Shown here piece by piece: positions 26,249 to 34,772 of a DNA stretch of 64,000 nucleotides (positions are counted from its first letter, which is position 1; every line of letters starts with the position of its first letter). The notes below the pieces were generated by a model, which was not told where the DNA came from, did not search any database, and saw only the letters and a list, made by a program, of their open reading frames with translations. Source of the DNA: Lachnospiraceae bacterium (lineage in GTDB: Bacteria > Bacillota > Clostridia > Lachnospirales > Lachnospiraceae). A program made the translations under genes and the position numbers. The stretch covers positions 41,620 through 105,619 of the forward strand of contig CAADTP010000067.1 in assembly GCA_900751995.1 (NCBI GenBank), read 5' to 3'.

Positions 26249-27245
26249 AGAAAAAAAGCGAACTGTCAAAAAGGCAGCAGTACTCCTGGTGATATTTCTT
26301 ATTCTGCTTCTTGCTTTGGCTGCTTTCTTTAAAAGTATGGCTCTAAACTATCCAGAGTTTGTACAGTCGAGAAACAGACCCTGGGTCAATATTCAGAGTG
26401 AAAGAGATGACAGTATAGATGTACTGGTGCTGGGAGACAGCGAAAGCTATACAACGTTTTCTCCTATGGAGATATGGCAGCAGGATGGGATTTCTTCCTT
26501 TGTCTGCGGACAGACAGGACAGGAAATAGAAGAAACCTATTATATGCTCAAAACAGCTCTTCGTACACAGAAACCAAAGATCGTGGTATTTGAGACAAAC
26601 AGTATGTTTCAGCCACAGAGTGTTTCTGAGGGAATACAGAAAATGATCGCACAGACAGCAAATTATTATTTGCCGGTATTTCTGCTTCACAGTATGTGGC
26701 AGAACTGGGTCATGGGTCCGGAAAAGCAGCAGGTATATTATAAGGGTTTTGTTGTCCGTGATATAGTGGAACCTTACACCGGCGGAGACTACATGGAAAA
26801 GACCGACAGGAAAGAAGAAATATCGCTAATTGTCAGATTTTATATGGACAGAATCGTCAGGATGTGCAAAGAGGAAGGATGCTCTGTGATCCTTTACAGT
26901 GCACCGTCTCCACATAATTATAATTATGCAAAGCATAATACTCTGACGGAATATGCAGAGCAGATGGGGGCGGCTTATGTGGATTTCAATCTGATGACAG
27001 AGGAACTGGGTATTGACTGGGAAAAAGACAGTCTGGACAACGGCGATCATCTGAATGTTCTCGGGGCAGAAAAGCTGAGCAGATATTTTGGCAGTTATCT
27101 GAAACAGAATTATGAGCTGGAAGATCATCGTGGGGAGGCTGAATATCAGTCTTTTGATGATATGGTGGTACAGTATCAGAAAGCCAGAAAAAATGCGGCA
27201 AAGAAGATAGAAGTTATTTTGAAATACCTGAGAGAAAAGAAATAA
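26235..27245 (+). CDS. DltD/AlgX-like SGNH-fold membrane-anchored protein
   Basis: The 336-residue protein has one N-terminal membrane segment (about 13-35) and an extracellular SGNH-hydrolase-like domain. VLVLGDSESYTTFSP carries the likely nucleophilic serine. IVVFETNSMF and the C-terminal DNGDHLNVLGAEKLS carry the Asp-His pair. In dlt and alginate systems the partner SGNH protein completes transfer from the MBOAT protein to the polymer. The gene overlaps the MBOAT gene by 14 bases, so the two are almost certainly coupled. No ribosome binding site is needed beyond that overlap. Confidence 0.83.
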   Translation: MQDFKEKKRTVKKAAVLLVIFLILLLALAAFFKSMALNYPEFVQSRNRPWVNIQSERDDSIDVLVLGDSESYTTFSPMEIWQQDGISSFVCGQTGQEIEETYYMLKTALRTQKPKIVVFETNSMFQPQSVSEGIQKMIAQTANYYLPVFLLHSMWQNWVMGPEKQQVYYKGFVVRDIVEPYTGGDYMEKTDRKEEISLIVRFYMDRIVRMCKEEGCSVILYSAPSPHNYNYAKHNTLTEYAEQMGAAYVDFNLMTEELGIDWEKDSLDNGDHLNVLGAEKLSRYFGSYLKQNYELEDHRGEAEYQSFDDMVVQYQKARKNAAKKIEVILKYLREKK

Positions 27246-27263
27246 GATTTTAAAGCAAAACAA

Positions 27264-27292
27264 AAGGACTGGTTTCAGTGAAACCAGTCCTT
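27264..27292. terminator. Terminator shared by the dlt-like cassette and bioA
   Basis: A perfect 13-bp stem (27264-27276 with 27280-27292, loop AGT) overlaps the bioA stop codon. On the minus strand it continues into TTTTGTTTTGC, which makes it a good bioA terminator. It may also stop the convergent transcript. Confidence 0.8.
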
Positions 27293-28459
27293 CATTACGT
27301 TAAAGATCTGAATCAGGTCCTCATCAGAGATTACATAAGGAACCATAGAATACATATAATTCAGGAATGGACGGCAGAATACACCACGCTCATAGGCAAA
27401 CTGCTGAAATCCTTCGAGAGTCTTCGGATCATGGACTTCTACGCAGGTACAGCCACCCATGACACGAACCTCTTTGATCCGAGGATCACTGAATTTCTCC
27501 ATTTCCTGGCGGGAAATCTGTTCAATATGGCGGATCTTGCTCATATAATCTTCCCGCTCAAAGATTTCAATGCCCTTGAGTGCGACTGCACAGGCAAGAG
27601 GATTTCCCATGAATGTCGGCCCGTGCATCAGGGCAAGCCTGTCATCATCACTGTAAAATGCCTGAAAGACCTTGTGATTGGCGACAGTGACTGCATGACC
27701 GATATAACCGCCGGTCAGTGCTTTTCCAAGAACCAGGATGTCCGGGAGTACCAGGTCTGCTACGAAGCGGTTGCCGGTACGTCCAAATCCGGTCGCCACC
27801 TCATCAAAGATCAGAAGGACATCATATTTATCACACAGTTCTCTGGCACGTTTCAGGAAGGAGATATCATACATCCTCATTCCACCGGCACCCTGAAGAA
27901 GCGGTTCTACAATAAAGCAGTTCAGTTTGTCGTGATAAAGCTCAAAAGCCTCTTCAAGAGCAGGGATTTCCGTTGGAATATGGATAACACCTTCTTTTTT
28001 GTCAAAAGCAAAATGATAATCTTCATCGTCTCCAACTTCCATTGCCTTAAATGTATCTCCATGATAGGCATGTCGAAGGGCCAGTACCAGAGGTCTTTTT
28101 CTTCCCTGGTTGGTATTGTACTGAAGAGCCATTTTCAGGGAAACCTCTACAGCGACACTTCCGGAATCAGAAAAGAAGCAGTAATCCAGATCTCCGGGGA
28201 GAAATTCCTGAAGCTTTGCGGAAAGTCTTTCTACAGGCTCATGAGTGAGCCCGCCAAGCATTACATGGCAGAAACGATCGGCCTGCTCTTTGATCGCGGC
28301 GGTGAGTTCCGGATGCTTGTAACCGTGGATCATGCACCACCAGGAAGAAATGGAATCGATCAGATCCTGATCCTTCGTATAGAGATGCACACCCTTGGCA
28401 TCCAGGATTTTGTAAGGTTCTTTCATAGTTTTCATCTGTTCATAAGGATACCATATCAT
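27275..28459 (-). CDS. bioA: Adenosylmethionine-8-amino-7-oxononanoate aminotransferase
   Basis: BioA converts KAPA to 7,8-diaminopelargonate using SAM as amino donor. Recognisable parts: IWYPYEQMK at the N terminus, ISSWWCMIHGYKHPEL (a BioA-specific segment), LMFGG-like HVMLGGLTHEP, LIFDEVATGFGRTG, and the PLP lysine in LVLGKALTGGYIGHA. The 394-residue length is slightly shorter than the E. coli enzyme. It overlaps bioD by four bases and is last in bioY-B-D-A. Confidence 0.94.
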   Translation of the reverse strand: MIWYPYEQMKTMKEPYKILDAKGVHLYTKDQDLIDSISSWWCMIHGYKHPELTAAIKEQADRFCHVMLGGLTHEPVERLSAKLQEFLPGDLDYCFFSDSGSVAVEVSLKMALQYNTNQGRKRPLVLALRHAYHGDTFKAMEVGDDEDYHFAFDKKEGVIHIPTEIPALEEAFELYHDKLNCFIVEPLLQGAGGMRMYDISFLKRARELCDKYDVLLIFDEVATGFGRTGNRFVADLVLPDILVLGKALTGGYIGHAVTVANHKVFQAFYSDDDRLALMHGPTFMGNPLACAVALKGIEIFEREDYMSKIRHIEQISRQEMEKFSDPRIKEVRVMGGCTCVEVHDPKTLEGFQQFAYERGVFCRPFLNYMYSMVPYVISDEDLIQIFNVMKDWFH

Positions 28460-29154
28460 TTGATCTTCACCTCGTCATAAAGTGCACTCAGCACATCTGC
28501 ATCTGTTTCAAGTTCTGTGGCATTATCCTGTACCTTTGCAAGCACAGGAAGCCCTGTCATATGTTCACACATGAAAATATTATCATCTTCCATGATATTA
28601 CCAGGATGGTAATGATTAAAAATAATTCCCTTTAAAGGAAGAGAATGTGCTTTCATGTACTCGGCAGTCAGCACGACACTGTTGATCGTGCCGAGTCCTG
28701 CATCTGCCACCAGAATACTGGAAAGCTTAAATTCCCGGATCACGTCTTCAAGCTGGATCCTGCGTTCATCAAAGCAGAGAGGGCAGAGAATTCCGCCACT
28801 TCCTTCCATGGTGATAAAATCATATTTTTCTGAGACCTTCAGAAAACCTTCTCGCACAACTGAAAGATCAACAGGATTTCCTTCCACGCGGGAAGCCAGA
28901 TGTGGTGACCAGGCATTCTCATACACGTACGGACACATTTCATCAAGTGGCTGTGAGATTCCGGACATCTGCTGAACAAAAAGTGCATCACCGGGGATCA
29001 GACTTCCGTCTGCTCTGCGATCATTTCCACTCATGGCAGCTTTATAATAGGCAGGATTTTTGCTAGCCCCGGCAAGTTTTTTTACGATTAGTCCGGCAAT
29101 AAAAGTTTTTCCGATATCTGTTCCGGTGCCGGTGAGAAAGATTGCTTTGCTCAT
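28456..29154 (-). CDS. bioD: Dethiobiotin synthetase
   Basis: This ATP-dependent carboxylase closes the ureido ring of dethiobiotin. The 232-residue protein begins with IFLTGTGTDIGKTFIAGLI, the BioD P-loop. YKAAMSGN, MEGSGGILCPL and VVLTAEYMK follow in order. The gene lies three bases after bioB and overlaps bioA. All are part of one BirA-controlled unit. Confidence 0.94.
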   Translation of the reverse strand: MSKAIFLTGTGTDIGKTFIAGLIVKKLAGASKNPAYYKAAMSGNDRRADGSLIPGDALFVQQMSGISQPLDEMCPYVYENAWSPHLASRVEGNPVDLSVVREGFLKVSEKYDFITMEGSGGILCPLCFDERRIQLEDVIREFKLSSILVADAGLGTINSVVLTAEYMKAHSLPLKGIIFNHYHPGNIMEDDNIFMCEHMTGLPVLAKVQDNATELETDADVLSALYDEVKIK

Positions 29155-29157
29155 GAT

Positions 29158-30141
29158 TTACACATCCTTTCGAGATACAGGTTTTACTTCACGTCCAAGA
29201 TCGGCGAGCATCTGTCGATCACTGCGGATCGTAGCACAGGCAACGGTAGTCAGCATATTGCCGGTGATGGAAGCAGAGGCTCCGGCCTTAAATGCAGTTT
29301 CGCCGTCATTGGTAAGAAGGGCACGTCCGGCAGCGAGACGGATATTTGCTTCCGGATTGATATAACGGAAAAATGCAATGGTACGAAGAATATCAGGCTC
29401 GGAAAGTTCCGGCAGATGTTCCAGTGGAGTTCCAGGAATCGGCATCAGAGCGTTGATCGGGATGGAATCAATTCCAAGCTCAGCAAGGCTCACTGCCATA
29501 TCCAGACGGTCTTCCCAGGTTTCGCCCATGCCGATGATACCGCCGGAGCAGGCACACATGCCTTCAGCCTTGACTTTTTTGAGAGTTTCAATCTTCATGT
29601 CGTAAGTATGGGTAGTGCAGATGTTCGGAAAATTTCTGCGGGAGGTTTCGATATTGTGGTGATAGCTGGTCACGCCTGCCTCGTGAAGACGATGAAGCTG
29701 TTCAGCAGAAAGAAATCCCATGGAAGCGCAGAGATCGATCTTACATTCTCTGTGCATGGTTTCATAGGCATGGATCGCCTGATCAAATTCTTTTCCTGTC
29801 AGAGCTTTTCCGGCGGTGACGATGGAAAAACGGTCAACACCTTCAGACTCATTCATCTTACAGGCTTCGAGAATTTCTTCTTCCGGAAGAAAATCGTAAA
29901 CTTCACAGGAAGTGTGGTGGTGTGCAGACTGTGCACAGTATTTACAGTCTTCCGGACATCTGCCGCTGCGTCCGTTGATGATAGAGCAGAGATCTACTCT
30001 GTCTCCGATACATGCTGCACGGATACGGTCAGCACCTTCGCATAATTCATCCAGATCACAGGTGAGAAAGAAGGAAAGATCATCTTCTCGGGTGATTCGA
30101 CGTCCGTTAATAATTTCTTCGGCTAAAGTAAGTGGGTTCAT
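29158..30141 (-). CDS. bioB: Biotin synthase
   Basis: This radical-SAM enzyme inserts sulfur into dethiobiotin. The cluster motif is CPEDCKYCAQS (CxxxCxxC). GGIIGMGETWEDRLDMA and INALMPIPGTPLE follow, along with the arginine and cysteine ligands expected for the second cluster (including RIRAAC and NICTTHTYD). Length is 327 residues. The start overlaps the end of bioY by four bases. Confidence 0.95.
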   Translation of the reverse strand: MNPLTLAEEIINGRRITREDDLSFFLTCDLDELCEGADRIRAACIGDRVDLCSIINGRSGRCPEDCKYCAQSAHHHTSCEVYDFLPEEEILEACKMNESEGVDRFSIVTAGKALTGKEFDQAIHAYETMHRECKIDLCASMGFLSAEQLHRLHEAGVTSYHHNIETSRRNFPNICTTHTYDMKIETLKKVKAEGMCACSGGIIGMGETWEDRLDMAVSLAELGIDSIPINALMPIPGTPLEHLPELSEPDILRTIAFFRYINPEANIRLAAGRALLTNDGETAFKAGASASITGNMLTTVACATIRSDRQMLADLGREVKPVSRKDV

Positions 30142-30728
30142 TTGGCTGTTTCCTCCGTATTTGGTAAAAGTGTATTTGGCATAGAGAGATACTGCATCAC
30201 AACCGGGCGGACACGTTTTGCAATGACTGCGCCAAGAATGCTTAAGGCAATGTCACCAGGTACTGCAAGAAGGAAGCAGTAAAGGATGAGCGGCCAGATT
30301 CCAATCGGTGTGTTGATCACATAGTTGCAGACGATGTAGTAGTAGATCATGCCGCAGGCATAGACGACCATAAGTCCTGCCAGGTTTGCAAAAAGATAGC
30401 GAAAAACCGTCTTTTTCTTAAGATGTTCTGCGATACGGCCTGTTACATAGGTTCCGAGACAGAAACCGATGATATAGCCGAAGCTTGGCTTGAAGACATA
30501 CCACAGCCCGCCGCCTTCAGAGAAGATTGGAAGTCCTGCGAGTCCCAGAAGCATATAGGCAACAACAGAAATGGTTCCACGTCTGGAACCGAGCAAAAGT
30601 CCTGCCAGCATAGTAAACAGATACTGGAGAGTAAAAGGAACTACCGGTACAGGAATTTTGATAAAAGCACCCACTGCGATCAGTGCGGTAAAAAGACTAC
30701 AGTAAATTAGAGTTTTTGTTTTTGACAT
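30138..30728 (-). CDS. bioY: Biotin ECF transporter S component
   Basis: The 196-residue membrane protein has the BioY pattern: GAFIKIPVPVVPFTLQYLFTMLAGLLLG near the N terminus, then ISVVAYMLLGLAGLPIFSEGGG and FGYIIGFCLGTYVTG. It takes up biotin with a shared ECF module. An upstream in-frame start at 30800 would cross the promoter and operator. The ATG at 30728 has GGAGG correctly placed. Its position as first gene of the biotin operon, under BirA, is the usual clostridial pattern. Confidence 0.93.
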   Translation of the reverse strand: MSKTKTLIYCSLFTALIAVGAFIKIPVPVVPFTLQYLFTMLAGLLLGSRRGTISVVAYMLLGLAGLPIFSEGGGLWYVFKPSFGYIIGFCLGTYVTGRIAEHLKKKTVFRYLFANLAGLMVVYACGMIYYYIVCNYVINTPIGIWPLILYCFLLAVPGDIALSILGAVIAKRVRPVVMQYLSMPNTLLPNTEETAK

Positions 30729-30760
30729 TTGTAAACCTCCAAATTCTTTATGGTTTACAA
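30729..30760 (-). promoter_or_regulatory. BirA (biotin repressor) operator
   Basis: A perfect inverted repeat, TTGTAAACC-N14-GGTTTACAA, lies between the -10 element and the bioY start, and covers the ribosome binding site. The arms and spacing match the BirA operator form of Firmicutes. Binding of biotinyl-AMP-charged BirA would block transcription. Confidence 0.88.
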
Positions 30761-30788
30761 TTTTAAAGTAAAGCAGGTAAAATGTCAA
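30760..30788 (-). promoter_or_regulatory. Promoter of the bioY-B-D-A operon
   Basis: On the minus strand: TTGACA (30788-30783), a 17-bp spacer and TAAAAT (30765-30760), adjoining the BirA operator. Confidence 0.82.
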
Positions 30789-30821
30789 CTTAAAATACAA
30801 AATAGTTTACATTTCGATAAT

Positions 30822-30862
30822 GATAAAAAATAAAAAGGACTGTGAATAAAATTCGCAGTCCT
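30822..30862 (-). terminator. Terminator of cbiK
   Basis: An 11-bp stem (30836-30846 with 30852-30862, one G-T pair) is followed on the minus strand by TTTTTATTTTTT. Confidence 0.88.
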
Positions 30863-30868
30863 CCCTAT

Positions 30869-31663
30869 TTACGGCAACAAAGCCGCCTCTCGTGCATGCC
30901 TTACAAATATATCACGAATTCCCTGATATTCACCCAGTCCCTTCAATACAGGACAGACTTCAAATCCGGCGGTCTCAAACTGACAGACCCAGGAATCCGG
31001 AGAATCACCGGCCATATCATTGTGTGCATGATCACCGGCAACGATCATAAATGGTGTAACATAGATTCTGGAAGGATGAAATGCAGTTACCTTCCGGACA
31101 AGATCCTGGATGGTAGGATCTGCCTCAACAGTGCCGATAAAAATATTCTTGTGTCCGGTGGATTTAAACTTCTCATCAAGTCCGGCATAGACAGAATTGA
31201 TCTGATGAGTGGTTCCGTGTCCCATAAGCACCAGAGCTTCTGTCTCCTTAAGCTCCGGAAATTCGGAAACCACAGCCTCGATCGCCTGGACTTCATCTTC
31301 GGGACAGGCGAGGAGAGGAGTGCCAAAGTCGATCTTATCAAAATTTCCTTTATAAGACAGAACTTCTTCCTTCATAATATTATTCTCTATGCCATCCAGA
31401 ATATGTGTCGGCTGGATGGTCACTTCCTGGATGCCGTCTGCGATCATCTGCTCCATGGCTTCTTTTACGGTCGGAATGTGAAGCTTATCTCGTTTCATAA
31501 GAAGAGAGATGATAAACTTACTGGTCCATGCCCGGTAGATCCGTCGATCCTTAAAAGCATCCGTGATGTCCTGCTCGATCTTTTCGATGGTGGCTTTCCG
31601 GGAGGATTCATAGCTGGTGCCGAAGCTCACGACCAGAACTGCCCTGTCTGTCTGCTGATTCAT
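30869..31663 (-). CDS. cbiK: Sirohydrochlorin cobaltochelatase
   Basis: CbiK inserts cobalt into sirohydrochlorin, committing it to the anaerobic B12 route. The 264-residue cytoplasmic protein starts with ALVVSFGTSYESSRK-type sequence (here AVLVVSFGTSYESSR). It carries the two metal-binding histidine motifs, LMGHGTTHQINS and MIVAGDHAHNDMAGD. PTHILDGIEN is also typical. It is single, well away from the cbi operon, and divergent from cysK, and it has its own promoter and terminator. No signal peptide is visible, unlike periplasmic CbiK homologues. Confidence 0.94.
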   Translation of the reverse strand: MNQQTDRAVLVVSFGTSYESSRKATIEKIEQDITDAFKDRRIYRAWTSKFIISLLMKRDKLHIPTVKEAMEQMIADGIQEVTIQPTHILDGIENNIMKEEVLSYKGNFDKIDFGTPLLACPEDEVQAIEAVVSEFPELKETEALVLMGHGTTHQINSVYAGLDEKFKSTGHKNIFIGTVEADPTIQDLVRKVTAFHPSRIYVTPFMIVAGDHAHNDMAGDSPDSWVCQFETAGFEVCPVLKGLGEYQGIRDIFVRHAREAALLP

Positions 31664-31703
31664 AAAAATGTTCTCCTATTTTATATTTTTCGCGTATGTT
31701 CAG

Positions 31704-31732
31704 ATTATACTATAGCCCCCCAAAAAGTTCAA
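31704..31732 (-). promoter_or_regulatory. Promoter of cbiK
   Basis: On the minus strand: TTGAAC (31732-31727), a 17-bp spacer with a G6 run, and TATAAT (31709-31704). Confidence 0.8.
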
Positions 31733-31750
31733 TTTTTTTCCAGAAAGCTA

Positions 31751-31804
31751 TTGACTTTTTTACGGAAAAGTAATAACATACTAAACATATCAAAGAGGTA
31801 TGTT
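31751..31804 (+). promoter_or_regulatory. cysK promoter with an inverted-repeat operator
   Basis: TTGACT (31751-31756), a 17-bp spacer and TAACAT (31774-31779). Overlapping the -10 and start site is the inverted repeat AACATAC (31775-31781) / GTATGTT (31798-31804). Its GTATGTT half recurs in two other sulfur-gene promoters, consistent with an Rrf2/CymR-type repressor site. Confidence 0.7.
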
Positions 31805-31847
31805 AATAAAACAGGAATACATCATATAAAGAAAGGCGGTAAACACC

Positions 31848-32780
31848 ATGTCAAACATTTATAAAGGAACAGTGGGACTGATCGGAAATACTCCACTGGT
31901 AGAGATTACCAATGTAGAGAAGGAACTTGGACTGGAGGCGACGGTTCTTGTGAAACTGGAATACTTCAATCCGGCCGGAAGTGTCAAGGACAGAATTGCC
32001 AAAGCAATGATCGAGGATGCTGAGGCAAGGGGAATTCTCAAGGAAGGATCTGTCATCATTGAGCCGACCTCCGGAAATACAGGTATCGGCCTTGCCTCCA
32101 TCGCAGCAGCGAAGGGATATCGAATCATCCTTACCATGCCGGAGACCATGAGTATTGAACGTAGAAACATTCTTAAGGCATACGGTGCAGAACTGGTTCT
32201 GACAGAAGGAGCCAAGGGAATGAAAGGTGCTATCGCCAAAGCAGATGAGCTTGCAAAGGAGATTCCGAACAGCTATATTCCGGGACAGTTTGTAAACCCT
32301 GCAAACCCGGCTGCACACAAAGCAACTACAGGTCCTGAGATCTGGAATGACACAGACGGAAAGGTAGATATCTTTGTAGCCGGTGTCGGCACAGGCGGAA
32401 CTCTTACAGGAACCGGTGAGTATCTGAAAGAACAGAACCCGGATATTAAGATCGTGGCAGTAGAGCCGGCAACTTCCCCGGTACTTTCCGAGGGAAAAGG
32501 CGGTCCGCATAAGATCCAGGGTATCGGAGCAGGATTTGTTCCGGAAGTCTTAAATACACAGATTTATGACGAGATCATGCCGATCGATAATGATGTATGC
32601 TTTACAACAGCGAAGCTTCTTGCAAAGAAAGAAGGAGTTCTCGTAGGTATCTCCTCAGGAGCAGCCCTGTATGCGGCGATCGAACTTGCAAAGCGTCCTG
32701 AGAATAAGGGAAAGACCATCGTAGCACTGCTTCCTGATACTGCTGACAGATATTATTCCACCGCATTATTTACAGAATAA
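31848..32780 (+). CDS. cysK: Cysteine synthase A (O-acetylserine sulfhydrylase)
   Basis: This PLP enzyme makes cysteine from O-acetylserine and sulfide. The 310-residue protein shows IGNTPLVEI at the N terminus, the PLP lysine in [14 protein letters not shown], the substrate loop [12 protein letters not shown], and [15 protein letters not shown]. The C terminus, [14 protein letters not shown], is characteristic of CysK. In Firmicutes, CysK also partners the repressor CymR. An Rrf2 regulator of that type lies two genes downstream in the same direction. Confidence 0.95.
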   Translation: MSNIYKGTVGLIGNTPLVEITNVEKELGLEATVLVKLEYFNPAGSVKDRIAKAMIEDAEARGILKEGSVIIEPTSGNTGIGLASIAAAKGYRIILTMPETMSIERRNILKAYGAELVLTEGAKGMKGAIAKADELAKEIPNSYIPGQFVNPANPAAHKATTGPEIWNDTDGKVDIFVAGVGTGGTLTGTGEYLKEQNPDIKIVAVEPATSPVLSEGKGGPHKIQGIGAGFVPEVLNTQIYDEIMPIDNDVCFTTAKLLAKKEGVLVGISSGAALYAAIELAKRPENKGKTIVALLPDTADRYYSTALFTE

Positions 32781-32803
32781 AGGAACACCAGGATTAAAAA
32801 CTG

Positions 32804-32838
32804 CAAAAGACGTTCGTGCTTGCACGATAGGGCTTTTG
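32804..32838 (+). other. Hairpin in the cysK-metY intergenic region
   Basis: CAAAAG (32804-32809) pairs with CTTTTG (32833-32838) and encloses a perfect TCGTGC-TT-GCACGA stem. No T run follows, so it is less likely a terminator than a processing, stability or attenuation element. Confidence 0.5.
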
Positions 32839-32907
32839 AGTTTGGAACACTCCGTGGTACATAATATAGCAACAGAAAATCAAAAACACAGAAAAGAGGA
32901 TCAGATT

Positions 32908-34218
32908 ATGAGTGAAAAAATTACAAGAGAGAACAGAAAGTTTAAATTCGAAACACTTCAGCTTCATGTAGGACAGGAACAGCCGGATCCGGTTACTGAT
33001 GCAAGAGCAGTTCCAATCTACCAGACATCTTCCTACGTATTCCGCAACTGTGATCATGCAGCAGCTCGTTTCGGACTGGCAGATGCAGGTAATATCTATG
33101 GCCGTCTGACCAATCCGACAGAGGATGTGTTTGAAAAGAGAATCGCAGCACTGGAGGGCGGTACAGCAGCTCTGGCAGTTGCTTCCGGTGCCGCAGCAAT
33201 TACTTATACAATTGAGAATCTTGCACAGCAGGGAGATCACATTGTAGCAGCGAAGAACATTTACGGTGGAACAACAAACCTTCTGGAGCATACTCTTCCG
33301 GCATATGGAATCACAACAACATTTGTAGATATCTTTAATCTTGAAGAGGTAGAGAATGCGATCCAGGATAACACCAAGGCTCTTTACATTGAGACTCTTG
33401 GCAACCCGAATTCAGATGTTGTTGATGTTGAAGCGTGCGCTGAGATCGCTCACAGACATCAGATCCCGCTTGTTGTAGATAATACCTTTGCAACACCTTA
33501 CCTTGTAAGACCGATCGAATATGGTGCAGATATCGTGGTTCATTCTGCGACAAAATTTATCGGCGGTCATGGAACTACGATCGGTGGTGTGATCATTGAA
33601 GGCGGTAAATTTGACTGGGAGGCTTCCGGTAAATTCCCGTCTCTGACAGAGCCAAACCCGAGCTATCATGGAATCAGCTTCACAAAAGCCTGCGGTTCGG
33701 CTGCTTTTGTTACAAAGATCCGTGCGATCCTTCTCCGTGATACCGGTGCAACAATCTCTCCGGTAAGTTCCTTTATTTTCCTTCAGGGACTGGAAACACT
33801 GTCTCTTCGTGTAGAACGTCATGTAGAAAACGCACTCAAGGTTGTTCAGTATCTGAATAATCATCCTCAGGTGGAGAAAGTACATCATCCGTCCGTGACA
33901 GACGATGAGAGCCAGAAAGCTCTGTACAAGAAATATTTCCCGAATGGCGGCGGCTCTATCTTTACCTTTGAGATCAAGGGAGATGCACAGACAGCCAAAG
34001 ACTTCATTGATAATCTGGAACTGTTTTCTCTGCTTGCAAACGTAGCAGATGTTAAATCACTGGTTATCCATCCGGCAACCACCACCCACAGCCAGTGCAC
34101 AGAAGAAGAGCTTCTGGATCAGGGTATCAAACCGAACACGATCCGTCTTTCTATTGGAACGGAAAATATCGATGATATCATTCAGGATCTGGATGAAGCT
34201 TTTAAGGCAATCCAGTAA
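32908..34218 (+). CDS. metY: O-acetylhomoserine sulfhydrylase
   Basis: This gamma-class PLP enzyme forms homocysteine from O-acetylhomoserine and sulfide. [16 protein letters not shown] and [13 protein letters not shown] are typical of MetY, as are [52 protein letters not shown] (PLP lysine) and the length of 436 residues. An ATG at 32836 is in frame but lacks a good site, while 32908 has AGAGGA upstream. A second, shorter MetY-like gene at 41688 lies in the sulfate operon, so the two may use different sulfur donors. Confidence 0.93.
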   Translation: MSEKITRENRKFKFETLQLHVGQEQPDPVTDARAVPIYQTSSYVFRNCDHAAARFGLADAGNIYGRLTNPTEDVFEKRIAALEGGTAALAVASGAAAITYTIENLAQQGDHIVAAKNIYGGTTNLLEHTLPAYGITTTFVDIFNLEEVENAIQDNTKALYIETLGNPNSDVVDVEACAEIAHRHQIPLVVDNTFATPYLVRPIEYGADIVVHSATKFIGGHGTTIGGVIIEGGKFDWEASGKFPSLTEPNPSYHGISFTKACGSAAFVTKIRAILLRDTGATISPVSSFIFLQGLETLSLRVERHVENALKVVQYLNNHPQVEKVHHPSVTDDESQKALYKKYFPNGGGSIFTFEIKGDAQTAKDFIDNLELFSLLANVADVKSLVIHPATTTHSQCTEEELLDQGIKPNTIRLSIGTENIDDIIQDLDEAFKAIQ

Positions 34219-34662
34219 TTGAAATTTTGTAAAAAAACCAGATATGGTCTCACTGCGCTGATGGATCTGGCTGCACAGCCGTCCGACACACCGATATCCC
34301 TGAAAAGTATAGCTGAAAGAAATGATATTTCTCTTCAGTTTCTGGAACACATATTTGCCTCGTTTCGAAGAACCGGCATTGTAAAGAGTGTCAAAGGCTC
34401 CCAGGGAGGCTATCATCTGGCGAAGACTGCTGACGAGATCACGGTTGCATCCGTGGTGGAGGCCCTGGAGGGAAACTACCATCTTGAAGATGAGGATGTC
34501 GTGGCGGAAAACAGCTATAAAGGAATCTCGGATACGATTCAGAAGCTGGTGGTGGATACCGTCAACCAGGAACTCGATCAGATTCTGTCAAATCTGACTT
34601 TGGAACAGATGAGCGGATATTATGCCGATCATTATGAAAAACAGGAAATGTACTATATCTGA
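34219..34662 (+). CDS. Rrf2-family regulator, CymR-like
   Basis: The 147-residue protein has the Rrf2 winged helix at the N terminus: TRYGLTALMDLA, DISLQFLEHIFASFRRTGIVKSVKGSQGGYHLAK. It lacks the three clustered cysteines of IscR-type members. That feature, and its place directly after cysK and metY, make a CymR-like cysteine regulon repressor the best guess. The start is a TTG touching the metY stop, with a weak ribosome binding site, so translation is probably coupled. It could act at the GTATGTT-containing operators seen in sulfur promoters of this window. Confidence 0.82.
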   Translation: MKFCKKTRYGLTALMDLAAQPSDTPISLKSIAERNDISLQFLEHIFASFRRTGIVKSVKGSQGGYHLAKTADEITVASVVEALEGNYHLEDEDVVAENSYKGISDTIQKLVVDTVNQELDQILSNLTLEQMSGYYADHYEKQEMYYI

Positions 34663-34668
34663 AACAGA

Positions 34669-34689
34669 ATTGTTCATAGAGCGAACAAT
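34669..34689. promoter_or_regulatory. Inverted repeat upstream of the LacI-family gene
   Basis: ATTGTTC (34669-34675) and GAACAAT (34683-34689) form a perfect 7-bp repeat with a 7-base centre. The position fits an operator, possibly for autoregulation, but no clear promoter was matched to it. Confidence 0.45.
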
Positions 34690-34696
34690 AAGAAAG

Positions 34697-34734
34697 AAAC
34701 CGGAGATTTCAGGCAATGTCCTGGTCTCCGGTTT
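34697..34734 (+). terminator. Hairpin after the cysK-metY-rrf2 unit
   Basis: AAACCGGAGA (34697-34706) pairs with TCTCCGGTTT (34725-34734), with AGG/CCT inside. Only CTGATTT follows, so termination may be weak. Confidence 0.6.
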
Positions 34735-34772
34735 CTGATTTCAGAAAGATGACTATGTTAGAAGGAATACCA

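Noticed and set aside
21720..27245. Naming the five genes dltA, lysA, dltC, dltB and dltD
   Set aside because: The A-domain pocket and decarboxylase loops differ from the named enzymes, and true dlt operons have no decarboxylase. Using those symbols would imply D-alanylation without evidence.
27278..28480. A 400-codon plus-strand frame opposite bioA
   Set aside because: It is antisense to bioA, begins inside the terminator hairpin and lacks a ribosome binding site.
30842..31864. A 340-codon plus-strand frame opposite cbiK
   Set aside because: It covers the cbiK gene and the divergent promoters of cbiK and cysK, and resembles no known protein.
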